From Ignavibacteriota bacterium (GTDB lineage Bacteria > Bacteroidota > Ignavibacteria > Ignavibacteriales > Melioribacteraceae), in the NCBI GenBank assembly GCA_016713565.1, contig JADJOX010000008.1, positions 744,001 through 808,000 of the forward strand: a stretch of 64,000 bases of DNA, given 5' to 3'. The notes beneath the pieces are model-generated. The model made no database searches. It was not told the origin of the DNA and worked only from the letters and a program-made list of their open reading frames with translations. This document shows positions 9,277 to 17,008 of this stretch, one piece after another (positions within the stretch are counted from its first letter, which is position 1; each line of letters starts with the position of its first letter). The position numbers were made by a program, and so were the translations under genes.

Positions 9277-10401
9277 ATGGAAAATTATAATAATACAAAC
9301 AAATACGAATTAGATACGCCTTGTTTGCTTTTGGATCTGGAAATATTGGAACAGAATATTGAAAAAATGATTTCATATCTTAACGCAAATGGAAAATCTC
9401 TTCGTCCGCACGCAAAGACACACAAATGTTCCGCTTTGGCAAAAAAGCAAATTGAAATGGGAGCCAAAGGAATTTGTGTCGCAAAAATATCTGAAGCTGA
9501 AAAATTAGCTAACGCCGGATTAAGAAATATTTTAATAACCGGACCGGTAGTTACAAAAAATAAAATTGAACGGCTGATCAAATTACTTCAAAAAGATGCT
9601 TCAATTATTATCGTGGTTGATAATCAAGAAAATATACTTCATTTGAATGAATTATTGGCTGAGAAAAAAAATGATTTAAAATTGAACGTGCTTATTGATA
9701 TTAACATTGGTCTAAATAGAACCGGCGTTGACGCAAAAGATACAATAAAATTAGCTGAATTGATAAACAAATGCTCAAATTTAATTTTGTGTGGAATTCA
9801 AGCTTATGCGGGAAATTTGCAGCATATTCAATCCTATGCAGAACGGAAAAAATTATCAATTAATAGTCTATCAAAGATTGCGGAAATATTCAGCAAATTG
9901 AAAACAGAAATACCTACGTGCAAAATTTTCAGCACATCCGGCACAGGTACGTTTGATATTGATATTGCAATACCCGAAATTACCGAATTGCAAGCTGGAT
10001 CGTATATATTTATGGATATGGAATATTTAGGAATTGAATCACAATTTTCTGAAAGCAATATATTATTTAAACCTTCACTTACGGTACTTTCAACGGTTGT
10101 CAGTTCAAACCAAGAAAAAATTGGTACTATTGACGCGGGATTAAAATCAATTTATAAAGACGGCGGAATTCCCAAAATTATTTTTCCGCGTAATAGTAAT
10201 TTGATTTATGATTGGTTCGGTGATGAATATGGTAAATTAACTGCAATTGAAGAATCAACGCTGCTGAAAATTGGTGAGATTGTTGAACTTATTACCTCGC
10301 ATTGTGATCCAACAGTAAATCTTTATAATAAATATATTTTAACAAGAGGTGATAAAGTTGCCGGATTATGGGATATTGATTTAAGAGGATGCAGTGAGTG
10401 A
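9277..10401 (+). CDS. PLP enzyme, D-threonine aldolase / D-serine dehydratase type
   Basis: The 374-residue protein has the alanine-racemase-like barrel followed by a C-terminal beta domain (DSD1 family). The N-terminal LDTPCLLLDLEILEQNI and the PLP-lysine region RPHAKTHK are typical. Near the C terminus, TSHCDPTVNLYNKY supplies the His and Cys that bind the divalent metal in this family. Members cleave beta-hydroxy D-amino acids to glycine and an aldehyde, or dehydrate D-serine. The exact substrate cannot be chosen from sequence. It lies 50 bases after the nagB-like gene and may share its transcript. Confidence 0.8.
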   Translation: MENYNNTNKYELDTPCLLLDLEILEQNIEKMISYLNANGKSLRPHAKTHKCSALAKKQIEMGAKGICVAKISEAEKLANAGLRNILITGPVVTKNKIERLIKLLQKDASIIIVVDNQENILHLNELLAEKKNDLKLNVLIDINIGLNRTGVDAKDTIKLAELINKCSNLILCGIQAYAGNLQHIQSYAERKKLSINSLSKIAEIFSKLKTEIPTCKIFSTSGTGTFDIDIAIPEITELQAGSYIFMDMEYLGIESQFSESNILFKPSLTVLSTVVSSNQEKIGTIDAGLKSIYKDGGIPKIIFPRNSNLIYDWFGDEYGKLTAIEESTLLKIGEIVELITSHCDPTVNLYNKYILTRGDKVAGLWDIDLRGCSE

Positions 10402-10404
10402 TTT

Positions 10405-10429
10405 ATTTTTATAATGATCAAATAAAAAT
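10405..10429. terminator. Possible AT-rich hairpin between convergent genes
   Basis: ATTTTTAT (10405-10412) and ATAAAAAT (10422-10429) pair perfectly around a 9-base loop between two convergent genes. It contains no G:C pairs, so it would be a weak terminator at best. Confidence 0.25.
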
Positions 10430-10480
10430 GTAAAATACGCTTAAATAACTTGCTTAGAAGAATTTTAGTGAAATATAGAA

Positions 10481-10708
10481 TTAAATTTCTTTAATCGTAT
10501 CCATCGGACATACATCGACACATTTTTTTCTGTTTAGCATTGCGCATCCGTCACATATCTCGGTAGAAATAAAAAAATGATCATAAGACAAAGGCTTCAT
10601 TTCAACATTATTATAAATATAATATTCTCCTGATTCAAAAACCGCATCTCTCGGACATTCGGTCATACAAGCCGAACAATTGATGCAATTTTCGGTTATT
10701 TTCATCAT
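10481..10708 (-). CDS. Small 4Fe-4S ferredoxin
   Basis: The 75-residue protein carries two ferredoxin-type cysteine clusters: CINCSACMTECP at residues 8-19 and a second group with CDGC, a five-residue insert before KKC, then VDVCP. It should bind two iron-sulphur clusters and carry electrons in the cytoplasm. The start overlaps the stop of the upstream gene by one base (TAATG), showing translational coupling. It is the last gene of the six-gene operon beginning at 13920, suggesting that it serves the membrane oxidase-like proteins encoded there. Confidence 0.85.
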   Translation of the reverse strand: MMKITENCINCSACMTECPRDAVFESGEYYIYNNVEMKPLSYDHFFISTEICDGCAMLNRKKCVDVCPMDTIKEI

Positions 10709-11163
10709 TAGAATTTTTCCCCTTTCGCTTCTCTTTGCTGACTGCCAACAGGTCTAATTCTTCCCCAGATTGAGTAAAAGAAAATAAGCATTGCAGCAAC
10801 TTGAAGAAAAGATGTAATAGTAATAACTATACTAAGCCATCGTTCAAAATAAAATGAAAGAGCGACTTGCGAAAAATATCTAAGCGCTGTGGAAATTGTC
10901 ATTAACCAATAAACAACTAAAATTAAATCCGGGTTATACTTTTTATCTGTTTTTTCCGCTCGGGGAAAAAACCACAATGCGACTCCCATTATCATCATCA
11001 TTACCGATCCAACTAAAATTACGTGGGTATGCGCGGATAACATTTCAGAACCGTAACCAATTTCGAAAATATTTTTAGAAATTGACATATACAGTCCTGT
11101 TAAAATACCAAGTGCTAAAAATGTAATACTAGTTTTTACAAAATATCTTACAGTTGTAAACAT
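10708..11163 (-). CDS. Heme-copper oxidase subunit I-like small membrane protein
   Basis: The 151-residue protein has four membrane helices. The second contains LSAHTHVILVGSVMMMIMG followed by WFFPRAEK, which resembles the heme-ligand helix of cytochrome oxidase subunit I, cut down to four helices. It is far too short for a complete oxidase (12 helices), so proton pumping by this protein alone is not expected. Heme binding through the two His residues is an inference. It is packed between the DUF59 gene (one-base gap) and the ferredoxin gene (one-base overlap) in an operon headed by an FNR-type site. Confidence 0.65.
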   Translation of the reverse strand: MFTTVRYFVKTSITFLALGILTGLYMSISKNIFEIGYGSEMLSAHTHVILVGSVMMMIMGVALWFFPRAEKTDKKYNPDLILVVYWLMTISTALRYFSQVALSFYFERWLSIVITITSFLQVAAMLIFFYSIWGRIRPVGSQQREAKGEKF

Positions 11164-11164
11164 A

Positions 11165-11467
11165 TTAATATCCTAATGATTTCCTCAGATTGCTGTTCAT
11201 CATATTCGGCGTCCAAGGCGGCTGCCAAACTAAATTGATTTTTACATCCAATAACGGATCGAGATTTTTTATTTCTTTTTCAGCCCAATCAGTAATGCTG
11301 TTGTGCATCGGGCATCCCGGTGTAGTGAGCGTCATTGTAATTATTATGTTATTTTCATGTATGTCTATTTTATAAACTAATCCCATATCAACAATGTTAA
11401 ATCCTATTTCGGGATCAATTACTTTTGTTAAAGCAGTTCGAATTTGTTCTTCCGATAGCATATTCAC
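11165..11467 (-). CDS. DUF59 / MIP18-family Fe-S assembly protein
   Basis: The 100-residue protein is a complete DUF59 (PaaD/SufT/MIP18) domain. It has LTKVIDPEIGFNIVDMGLVY near the N terminus, TMTLTTPGCPMH with the conserved reactive Cys near residue 52, and the ending LVWQPPWTPNMM. Proteins of this family help mature iron-sulphur proteins or act in ring-hydroxylating and SUF systems. Here it sits inside an operon with a ferredoxin and heme-copper-oxidase-like proteins, so a cluster-maturation role for that system is plausible. Confidence 0.85.
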   Translation of the reverse strand: MNMLSEEQIRTALTKVIDPEIGFNIVDMGLVYKIDIHENNIIITMTLTTPGCPMHNSITDWAEKEIKNLDPLLDVKINLVWQPPWTPNMMNSNLRKSLGY

Positions 11468-11470
11468 TTC

Positions 11471-12733
11471 CTATCTTTTTAATACCAACATCATATTATA
11501 TAATAAAAGAATTGAAGCAATAAAAAAAAGTAGAAATGAAATTATTACCCCAATTTGAAAATTTAAACCAAATGAAAAAGACAAAAAAATTATTCCGGTT
11601 ATCATTAAATAAAATATCGCGTATCCAATCTTTTCACTGTACATATCTTTAAGCATCGGTACGCTTTCTTTACCGGCTAAACTGCTGTATTTATGATACC
11701 AACGTAAAAACGGAAGTATTTTATGAAGTTGTCCAATTATTAACATTGATAAATAACCAAATATTATTAAGTATCCGTAAATCAAACTAAAATTTTTAAT
11801 TCCGGATGGATTTATCAATGCAATAATAAATCCGAGAATTACACAAATTCCAAGAAATACAAACGCAATTACTGAAAATTTTAATCCGATATCGAGTTTT
11901 CTCCTAACGCGTTTTTTAAATATTGAATACATTTGAAAAAGATAAACGAAAATTCCAGTGCCGATTGAAATTACAAAAACATAAAAAAATATTGTTGTAT
12001 CTTGGTAATGCATAACCGTAGAAATTCCAAGTAAGCCGAAATTTAGCAATATAAAAGACGCAAATGCCGGCTTAAGAGAATATTCATGAGAAAGTGTAAA
12101 CATTGGAATAAGTTTAAATGAAACTCCCATTACAATAAATGAAACCCAACCGATAAAAGCTAAATGTGCGTGAAGATTTAAATATTGAAAATGATCAATT
12201 TTAATATATGGTTTAACCAAATTTATACTTAACAGTAAACCGGCTATCGCGGTTACTACTAAATAAAATATTGCCGCTGCTAAATAATATCCCGCTATAT
12301 TCCACAACTTGACTCGTCTAAAAGTCATTATTAAATTAAAGGAAAACAATAGCATTGCGGCATTTAAGATTATTGCGGAAGGGAATATGAAACTTTCCGG
12401 GTTGAAATTCCAAAAGCCGTAAACTAATCCGATTACACCTATTAAAAATATCCAATATTGAATTTCCGCGAGACGTTCACTGTAAAGTTTAACCTCCAAT
12501 ACCACCGGAACAAGCTGAAACAGTGCGCCGAAAATTACCATTGTTATCCAGCCAAGTGTAGCAATGTGCGTGAGTGCAAGAATTTTTGGCTGAAAATGAT
12601 GTCCTCCAATTGAATTGAATTCCAAAAGCTGTAAAAGCGTCAGTAGGAAAAATGATATAACAGAAGTCGACAGATATTTAATCACAATCCTAAATGGCGG
12701 AGAATATGCAGAAGCTATAGAATTGGAACTCAT
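11471..12733 (-). CDS. Heme-copper oxidase subunit I-like / NnrS-like 12-helix protein
   Basis: The 420-residue integral membrane protein has about twelve helices. A repeated helix pattern appears three times: THIATLGWITMVIFG (residues about 53-67), LHAHLAFIGWVSFIVMG (about 187-203) and IIFGYLSMLIIGQLHKILP (about 325-343). These resemble heme-ligand helices of cbb3-type oxidase subunit I and of NnrS, a membrane protein tied to nitric oxide stress. Which of the two families fits best cannot be decided by eye. It lies four bases from its neighbours in the FNR-box operon with DUF2249 proteins, which favours a link to nitrogen oxides or low oxygen. Confidence 0.6.
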   Translation of the reverse strand: MSSNSIASAYSPPFRIVIKYLSTSVISFFLLTLLQLLEFNSIGGHHFQPKILALTHIATLGWITMVIFGALFQLVPVVLEVKLYSERLAEIQYWIFLIGVIGLVYGFWNFNPESFIFPSAIILNAAMLLFSFNLIMTFRRVKLWNIAGYYLAAAIFYLVVTAIAGLLLSINLVKPYIKIDHFQYLNLHAHLAFIGWVSFIVMGVSFKLIPMFTLSHEYSLKPAFASFILLNFGLLGISTVMHYQDTTIFFYVFVISIGTGIFVYLFQMYSIFKKRVRRKLDIGLKFSVIAFVFLGICVILGFIIALINPSGIKNFSLIYGYLIIFGYLSMLIIGQLHKILPFLRWYHKYSSLAGKESVPMLKDMYSEKIGYAIFYLMITGIIFLSFSFGLNFQIGVIISFLLFFIASILLLYNMMLVLKR

Positions 12734-12736
12734 TAT

Positions 12737-13567
12737 TTATTTACTCTTTACAATAAAGACTTTGTAGTAATTATCATTAATTTTATTAGACTGTGCTTTG
12801 AATCCTCTTTCTGAAAGTTTTGGATAAAGCATTAAAGGCTCACGATGATGATGAACCAGAAGAAGAGTATTTTCATCAATTTGATTAAGATTTTCAAATA
12901 CTTTCATCATTGGTTCAGGCGGAGGCAATTCCCTTACATCAATTTCAATTACATTTTTATAATCATTCAAATTTATACTAAAAGTTTCCTCATTATTATT
13001 TTTATCAGCATCGGAGAATTCTGCTTTATTAGTTTTATAAAAGTAAACTTTGTATACATCGGCTAAATTTTCCGTGAAGTGATTAAAGCCTTTTTTACCA
13101 AGAACAGTATATAGTGGAATCGGTTCAAATGAATTTATAAGCAAAAATGTTTCATCATCATTAATGGTTTTTGCAAAACTCATAATTGCAGATAGTGGAT
13201 CTTTGCCCTCATTTATTATTGGTCTAACATCAAGCTCTTTAATTTTTAGACTGCTTAAATCATTTAAAAACTCTGGCTTTTCGTCTTTTTTACTTTCAAT
13301 TTGTGAAGATTCATTAATTGTCACTTTGGAATTTTCCTGCAATTTGTTAATGCTTTTATTAAGCTCATATAAAAATTTATTTAAGTCCACATTCCCGATT
13401 TTTGCAGCTTGTTCAATTGTTACTCTCCCTGCCAATGCTTTTCTAAGAATAGGATTTTTCAATTTGGAGAAATGTGGACTTGCGCTGATAAAAACTTCTA
13501 AAGTTTGAGGATAAAGGTTCAGCGTTTTAGAAACTTTCATATCTTTTGTTATTATAGAATCATTCAT
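12737..13567 (-). CDS. DUF1858 plus tandem DUF2249 protein
   Basis: The protein of about 276 residues begins with a DUF1858-like helical domain (ITKDMKVSKTLNLYPQTLEVF) also seen at the N terminus of ScdA/Ric-type proteins. Two DUF2249 domains follow: one from KELDVRPI to about residue 195 with INSFEPIPLYTVL, and one from IEIDVRELPPPEPMMK to the end with VHHHREPLMLYPKL. DUF2249 proteins are often encoded beside nitric-oxide or denitrification genes; their biochemistry is poorly known. The start at 13567 matches the family start; ATG/TTG codons at 13645/13648, with AGGT before them, would add 26-27 residues. Confidence 0.75.
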   Translation of the reverse strand: MNDSIITKDMKVSKTLNLYPQTLEVFISASPHFSKLKNPILRKALAGRVTIEQAAKIGNVDLNKFLYELNKSINKLQENSKVTINESSQIESKKDEKPEFLNDLSSLKIKELDVRPIINEGKDPLSAIMSFAKTINDDETFLLINSFEPIPLYTVLGKKGFNHFTENLADVYKVYFYKTNKAEFSDADKNNNEETFSINLNDYKNVIEIDVRELPPPEPMMKVFENLNQIDENTLLLVHHHREPLMLYPKLSERGFKAQSNKINDNYYKVFIVKSK

Positions 13568-13695
13568 TTGTTCACCGATAAAATTAATTTTCATCAGTTG
13601 ATTATTTTTTTTGATTTTACTTTTTACCGCAAACGCGATGTTCATCAAATTGTTACCTGATGGTAAAACTGAAAACTTAAAATTTAGGCAATCAA

Positions 13696-13920
13696 TTAAA
13701 TTTTAGAAATATTTACCCGCCAGACTTCCGGACCTTTTTCGACATATTCCCAGCCGAATTGTGAAGGTCTTTCATTCTGGAATTGATAATAAAGCGGCAT
13801 TGGATCATGATCGTTTATCAATTGAAAAGATTCGCCCGCCGTTAATTCGTCAAATGTTTGAAAAATTGTAGGGTGTTTTTCTCGTGGTTGTATTGGTCGT
13901 ATATCAAGCTCTTTTAACAT
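13696..13920 (-). CDS. Single-domain DUF2249 protein
   Basis: The 74-residue protein is one DUF2249 domain: LKELDIRPIQPREKHPTIFQ at the start, then GESFQLINDHDPMPLYYQF with the conserved His-Asp-Pro core, then WEYVEKGPEVWRVNI. The start ATG at 13920 has AAGGAA 6 bases upstream. It is the first gene of the minus-strand operon running to 10481 and lies about 60 bases downstream of the FNR-type palindrome. Function in the family is unknown; operon context suggests a role in redox or nitrogen-oxide metabolism. Confidence 0.8.
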   Translation of the reverse strand: MLKELDIRPIQPREKHPTIFQTFDELTAGESFQLINDHDPMPLYYQFQNERPSQFGWEYVEKGPEVWRVNISKI

Positions 13921-13953
13921 TTTTTATTCCTTATATTTTTGAATTGCGACAGT

Positions 13954-13959
13954 AAGATA
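13954..13959 (-). promoter_or_regulatory. Predicted -10 element of the DUF2249 operon
   Basis: On the minus strand TATCTT lies here. If the start point is 13947, this hexamer falls at -12 to -7 and the FNR-type palindrome is centred at -41.5, the standard class II activator spacing. Predicted only from spacing and sequence. Confidence 0.4.
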
Positions 13960-13981
13960 AAAAGAGAAGTGATCGGATTTA

Positions 13982-13995
13982 TTGACTTAAGTCAA
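13982..13995. promoter_or_regulatory. FNR/DNR-type operator (perfect palindrome)
   Basis: TTGACTTAAGTCAA is a perfect 14-bp palindrome matching the TTGAN-N4-NTCAA pattern bound by Crp/Fnr-family regulators (FNR consensus TTGAT-N4-ATCAA). It lies between the Crp/Fnr gene (14014-14712) and the first gene of the operon it probably controls (start 13920). Confidence 0.75.
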
Positions 13996-14013
13996 CTTAT
14001 TACATTTTAATAG

Positions 14014-14712
14014 TTATTCTCCGGCAAGTACTTTTATTTTGATGGGATTTGTCAGAAAAATATTTTTACCGCTTACCCTAATAATATTTTCTGTTTGAAG
14101 TTTGTTTAACGTTCTTGAAAAAGTTTCCGTAATTGTTCCAATGTAAGTGGCAATTACTGATTTTGGCACGGATAATCTAAAAAATGGTTCGGGTAAATTT
14201 TCTGTACCATTTTTCTTTACTTCATTTAAGAAATATTGTGCAAGTCTGTTTATAACTTCTTTTGTAGAAAGATCTTCAATTTGTTTAACAAGTGATTTCA
14301 TCCTTTTTGCAAATCCAGCAAGCATCTTTAAAGAAATTTCATGATGTTCTTTAATCAGTAAAATAAATTTATCTTTGGGCACAAATAAAGTAACACTTTC
14401 GTTTAATGCTTCGGCGCTTACCGGATAATCTTTTCCTTCAAATAATGGAATATCGCCAAAAGTATTTATTGGTCTTATAAGATGGATTATTGTTTCTTTT
14501 CCGTCTTTGTTTATTCTAAAAACTTTAATTCCTCCGCGCAGTAAAATATAGAAACCACGGTAACTGTCTCCGTCTCTAAATAAATTTTCGCCTTTATTAT
14601 ATTTTACAACTTGGCAAATCGATGAAAACTTTCTAAGCTGATCAATTGAAAGCTCGGAGAAAAGTGGTATACCTTGCAATGTTTCTTTTTTATCAAGGTC
14701 AATATTGTTCAT
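14014..14712 (-). CDS. Crp/Fnr-family transcription regulator
   Basis: The 232-residue protein has an N-terminal cyclic-nucleotide-binding-like beta-roll (LRKFSSICQVVKYNKGENLFRDGD, GGIKVFRINKDGKETIIHLIRP), the long dimer helix, and a C-terminal winged helix whose recognition helix includes VIATYIGTITETFSRTLNKL. The TETFSR segment matches the FNR/DNR recognition helix (E-xx-SR), which reads TTGAN half-sites. It lacks the N-terminal cysteine cluster of FNR, so it is more like DNR/NnrR-type regulators, which respond to nitric oxide through heme. The adjacent TTGACTTAAGTCAA palindrome makes it the likely regulator of the operon downstream. Confidence 0.85.
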   Translation of the reverse strand: MNNIDLDKKETLQGIPLFSELSIDQLRKFSSICQVVKYNKGENLFRDGDSYRGFYILLRGGIKVFRINKDGKETIIHLIRPINTFGDIPLFEGKDYPVSAEALNESVTLFVPKDKFILLIKEHHEISLKMLAGFAKRMKSLVKQIEDLSTKEVINRLAQYFLNEVKKNGTENLPEPFFRLSVPKSVIATYIGTITETFSRTLNKLQTENIIRVSGKNIFLTNPIKIKVLAGE

Positions 14713-14958
14713 TATAAATTTCCAATAACAAATTATTTAAGCAATAATATAAATTTTTACGATTAAATGAACTTAATTGTTTAATTATGGCTTAATTATT
14801 TTTGAATAAAATCGTAAGAACAGATGAAAATTCTACGGTTTGTGAGAAATTTTTGAATAAAAATTATATTCCAAGTTTAAAAATTTTATTGGAATAATGA
14901 AAAAATAATGTTAATTATACATCTAAGTTCTCGAGTAAGTTCTCGAGTAAGTAAAATT
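14713..14958. other. Divergent intergenic region with tandem 12-bp repeat
   Basis: The Crp/Fnr gene and the LacI gene are divergent here. The sequence is AT-rich. The only structured element seen is the tandem repeat at 14925-14952. No second copy of the FNR-type palindrome was seen. Confidence 0.5.
14925..14952 (+). repeat. Tandem 12-bp repeat with CTCGAG core
   Basis: AAGTTCTCGAGT occurs twice in a row (14925-14936 and 14937-14948), followed by a partial copy AAGT. Each unit carries the palindrome CTCGAG. It lies 7-34 bases before the preferred start of the LacI-type regulator, where an autoregulatory operator could sit; LacI-family operators are typically palindromes with a central CG. 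If translation starts at 14908 instead, the repeat is coding. Confidence 0.5.
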
Positions 14959-15975
14959 ATGAGCCATATTACACAATCTGAAATAGCAAAAAAACTTAAT
15001 GTTACAAGAATAACAGTTTCCAAGGCACTTCGTAATCATCCGGATATTTCCAAGGAAACCAAAGCGAAAATTCTTAAAGTTGCAGAGGAGCTAAACTACA
15101 CTCCTAATCTTATAGCAAAAAATTTAATCACTCAAAAAACAAATACTATCGGAGTAGTTATTCCCGATTTGGAAAACAGTTTTTTTGCGTATGCCGCAGA
15201 TAGTTTGATTGATGCTTCTGCCGAAAAAAATTACAATGTATTTGTTACCGTCTCAAGAGAAAATCATCAAAGCGAAATAAAAAATATTAAAAATTTACTC
15301 GGGATGAGAGTCGATGGACTTTTGATTTGCGTTTCTCAGCAAACGTACGATATTAGAATTTTTGAACACATTAAAAATATAAATGTGCCTTTAGTTTTCT
15401 TTGACAGACAAATAGACGGACTTGGTTTTCCAAGCGTAATATTTGATGACGTTAACGGAGCTTTAACCGCGTTAGATCAAATCATTAAAAACGGATTTAC
15501 AAAAATTGCTCACTTTGCCGGATATTCAAATGTAAGTGTGGCAAAAGCTAGAAAAACGGGATACACCTCGGCACTCTCAAACAACGGTATTGAGTTGAAA
15601 AATGATTGGGTAATTGAAGGTGGGTTTGAAGTAAAGGACGGATATAATTCTTTTTTAAAACTTTTCAATTCACAGAACATGCCGGAAATTATTTTTACAG
15701 TTAATGACCGTGTTGCGTTAGGCGCGTATAAAGCAGCCGCTGAGTGCGGACTTCGTATACCAGATGATATTGGAATAGTTGGATTCGGATTTAATGAAAC
15801 CGCTCAAAGCTTTTCACCATCACTTGCAATAATTAATCAAGATCCTAGAAATTTAGGAAACAGGGCAACTGAATTGTTAATTAGCTTGATAAATGGTACG
15901 GAAACAAATAGAGAACAAAATATAATAATAAATGAAGAATTTCTTTGGAATGATTCAATTAGAAGAAATAAATAG
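14959..15975 (+). CDS. LacI-family transcription regulator
   Basis: The protein of about 338 residues has an N-terminal LacI helix-turn-helix (ITQSEIAKKLNVTRITVSKAL) and hinge helix (LNYTPNLIAKNL), then a periplasmic-binding-protein-like ligand domain starting at TIGVVIPDLENSFFA. It should be a sugar-responsive repressor. The ATG at 14959 is preferred because the family normally begins a few residues before the helix-turn-helix. An ATG at 14908 would add 17 residues encoded by the tandem repeat. The gene is followed after 13 bases by the epimerase gene and probably regulates that operon. Confidence 0.85.
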   Translation: MSHITQSEIAKKLNVTRITVSKALRNHPDISKETKAKILKVAEELNYTPNLIAKNLITQKTNTIGVVIPDLENSFFAYAADSLIDASAEKNYNVFVTVSRENHQSEIKNIKNLLGMRVDGLLICVSQQTYDIRIFEHIKNINVPLVFFDRQIDGLGFPSVIFDDVNGALTALDQIIKNGFTKIAHFAGYSNVSVAKARKTGYTSALSNNGIELKNDWVIEGGFEVKDGYNSFLKLFNSQNMPEIIFTVNDRVALGAYKAAAECGLRIPDDIGIVGFGFNETAQSFSPSLAIINQDPRNLGNRATELLISLINGTETNREQNIIINEEFLWNDSIRRNK

Positions 15976-15988
15976 CAAGGAGTATAAA

Positions 15989-16993
15989 ATGAAAAAAGTA
16001 GTTGTTGCCGGTGCTGGCGGATTTATTGGCGGCCATCTTACAAAAAAGTTAAAAGAAATGAATTATGATGTCAGAGCAGTTGATATAAAGCCGCTAAACC
16101 GTTGGTACCAAATTATACCCGGAGTTGAAAATTTTGTATTGGATTTGAAAGTAAAAGATAATTGTTATCAGGCTTTAAATGGTTTTGAAGAAGTTTTTAA
16201 CCTTGCCGCAGATATGGGCGGAATGGGTTTTATCGAAAATCATAAAGCTGATTGTATGCTAAGTGTTCTCATCAATACGCATTTACTTATGGCCGCACGC
16301 GATTTAGGAATACAAAGATTTTTTTACGCTTCATCCGCGTGTGTTTATAATGGAGAAAAACAAACGGATCCTAATAATCCCGGACTAAAAGAATCAGATG
16401 CATATCCGGCATTAGCTGAAGACGGTTATGGCTGGGAAAAATTATTTAGCGAAAGAATGTGCAGACATTTTTCTGAAGATTTTAATTTAACAACTCGAGT
16501 CGCCAGATTTCATAATGTGTACGGTCCATTTGGAACTTATGACGGCGGCAGAGAAAAAGCTCCTGCAGCTATTTGCAGAAAAGTTATTGACGGTGAATTG
16601 TATGATAAAAAGGAAATTGTAATTTGGGGAGATGGACATCAAACAAGAAGTTTTATGTATATAGATGACTGCGTTAAAGGTATACTTGATATAATGTACA
16701 GTAATATTGAAGAGCCAATTAACCTTGGAAGTTCTGAAATGGTTTCAATAAATCAACTAGTTGATTATGTAGAGGAAATCGCGAATTTCAAATTGAACAG
16801 AAAGTACGATCTAAATGCACCTAAAGGTGTTAGAGGCAGAAATAGCGACAACACTTTAATCAAGCAGTATTTGAAATGGGAACCTTCAATTCCGCTTAAA
16901 ACTGGATTACAAAAAACTTATGATTGGATAAAACTTCAAATGGTTGAAAATAAAGGTAAAGATTCAAAAAAAATTGTATTCAACGAATTTTAA
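15989..16993 (+). CDS. GDP-mannose 3,5-epimerase-like NAD-dependent epimerase
   Basis: The 335-residue extended short-chain dehydrogenase has the NAD-binding GAGGFIG at residues 7-13. It matches plant GDP-mannose 3,5-epimerase in its special motifs: ADMGGMGFI, SSACVY with C118, the catalytic Y147 and K151 of YGWEK, REKAPAA with K190, and the ending region PKGVRGRNSDNTLIKQ. In the plant enzyme the Cys and the second Lys do the acid/base steps of both epimerisations, forming GDP-L-galactose and GDP-L-gulose. The true substrate here could be another NDP-sugar. AAGGAG at 15977-15982 fixes the start. Confidence 0.8.
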   Translation: MKKVVVAGAGGFIGGHLTKKLKEMNYDVRAVDIKPLNRWYQIIPGVENFVLDLKVKDNCYQALNGFEEVFNLAADMGGMGFIENHKADCMLSVLINTHLLMAARDLGIQRFFYASSACVYNGEKQTDPNNPGLKESDAYPALAEDGYGWEKLFSERMCRHFSEDFNLTTRVARFHNVYGPFGTYDGGREKAPAAICRKVIDGELYDKKEIVIWGDGHQTRSFMYIDDCVKGILDIMYSNIEEPINLGSSEMVSINQLVDYVEEIANFKLNRKYDLNAPKGVRGRNSDNTLIKQYLKWEPSIPLKTGLQKTYDWIKLQMVENKGKDSKKIVFNEF

Positions 16994-17008
16994 AACTTGG
17001 AAAATTAA

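Noticed and set aside
10708..12733. Complete cbb3-type cytochrome oxidase operon
   Set aside because: There are no subunit II or cytochrome c subunit genes, and the 151-residue protein has only four helices.
13164..13508. 114-codon plus-strand frame opposite the DUF2249 tandem protein
   Set aside because: It is antisense to a gene with clear domains and its product is a low-complexity Ser/Leu-rich sequence.
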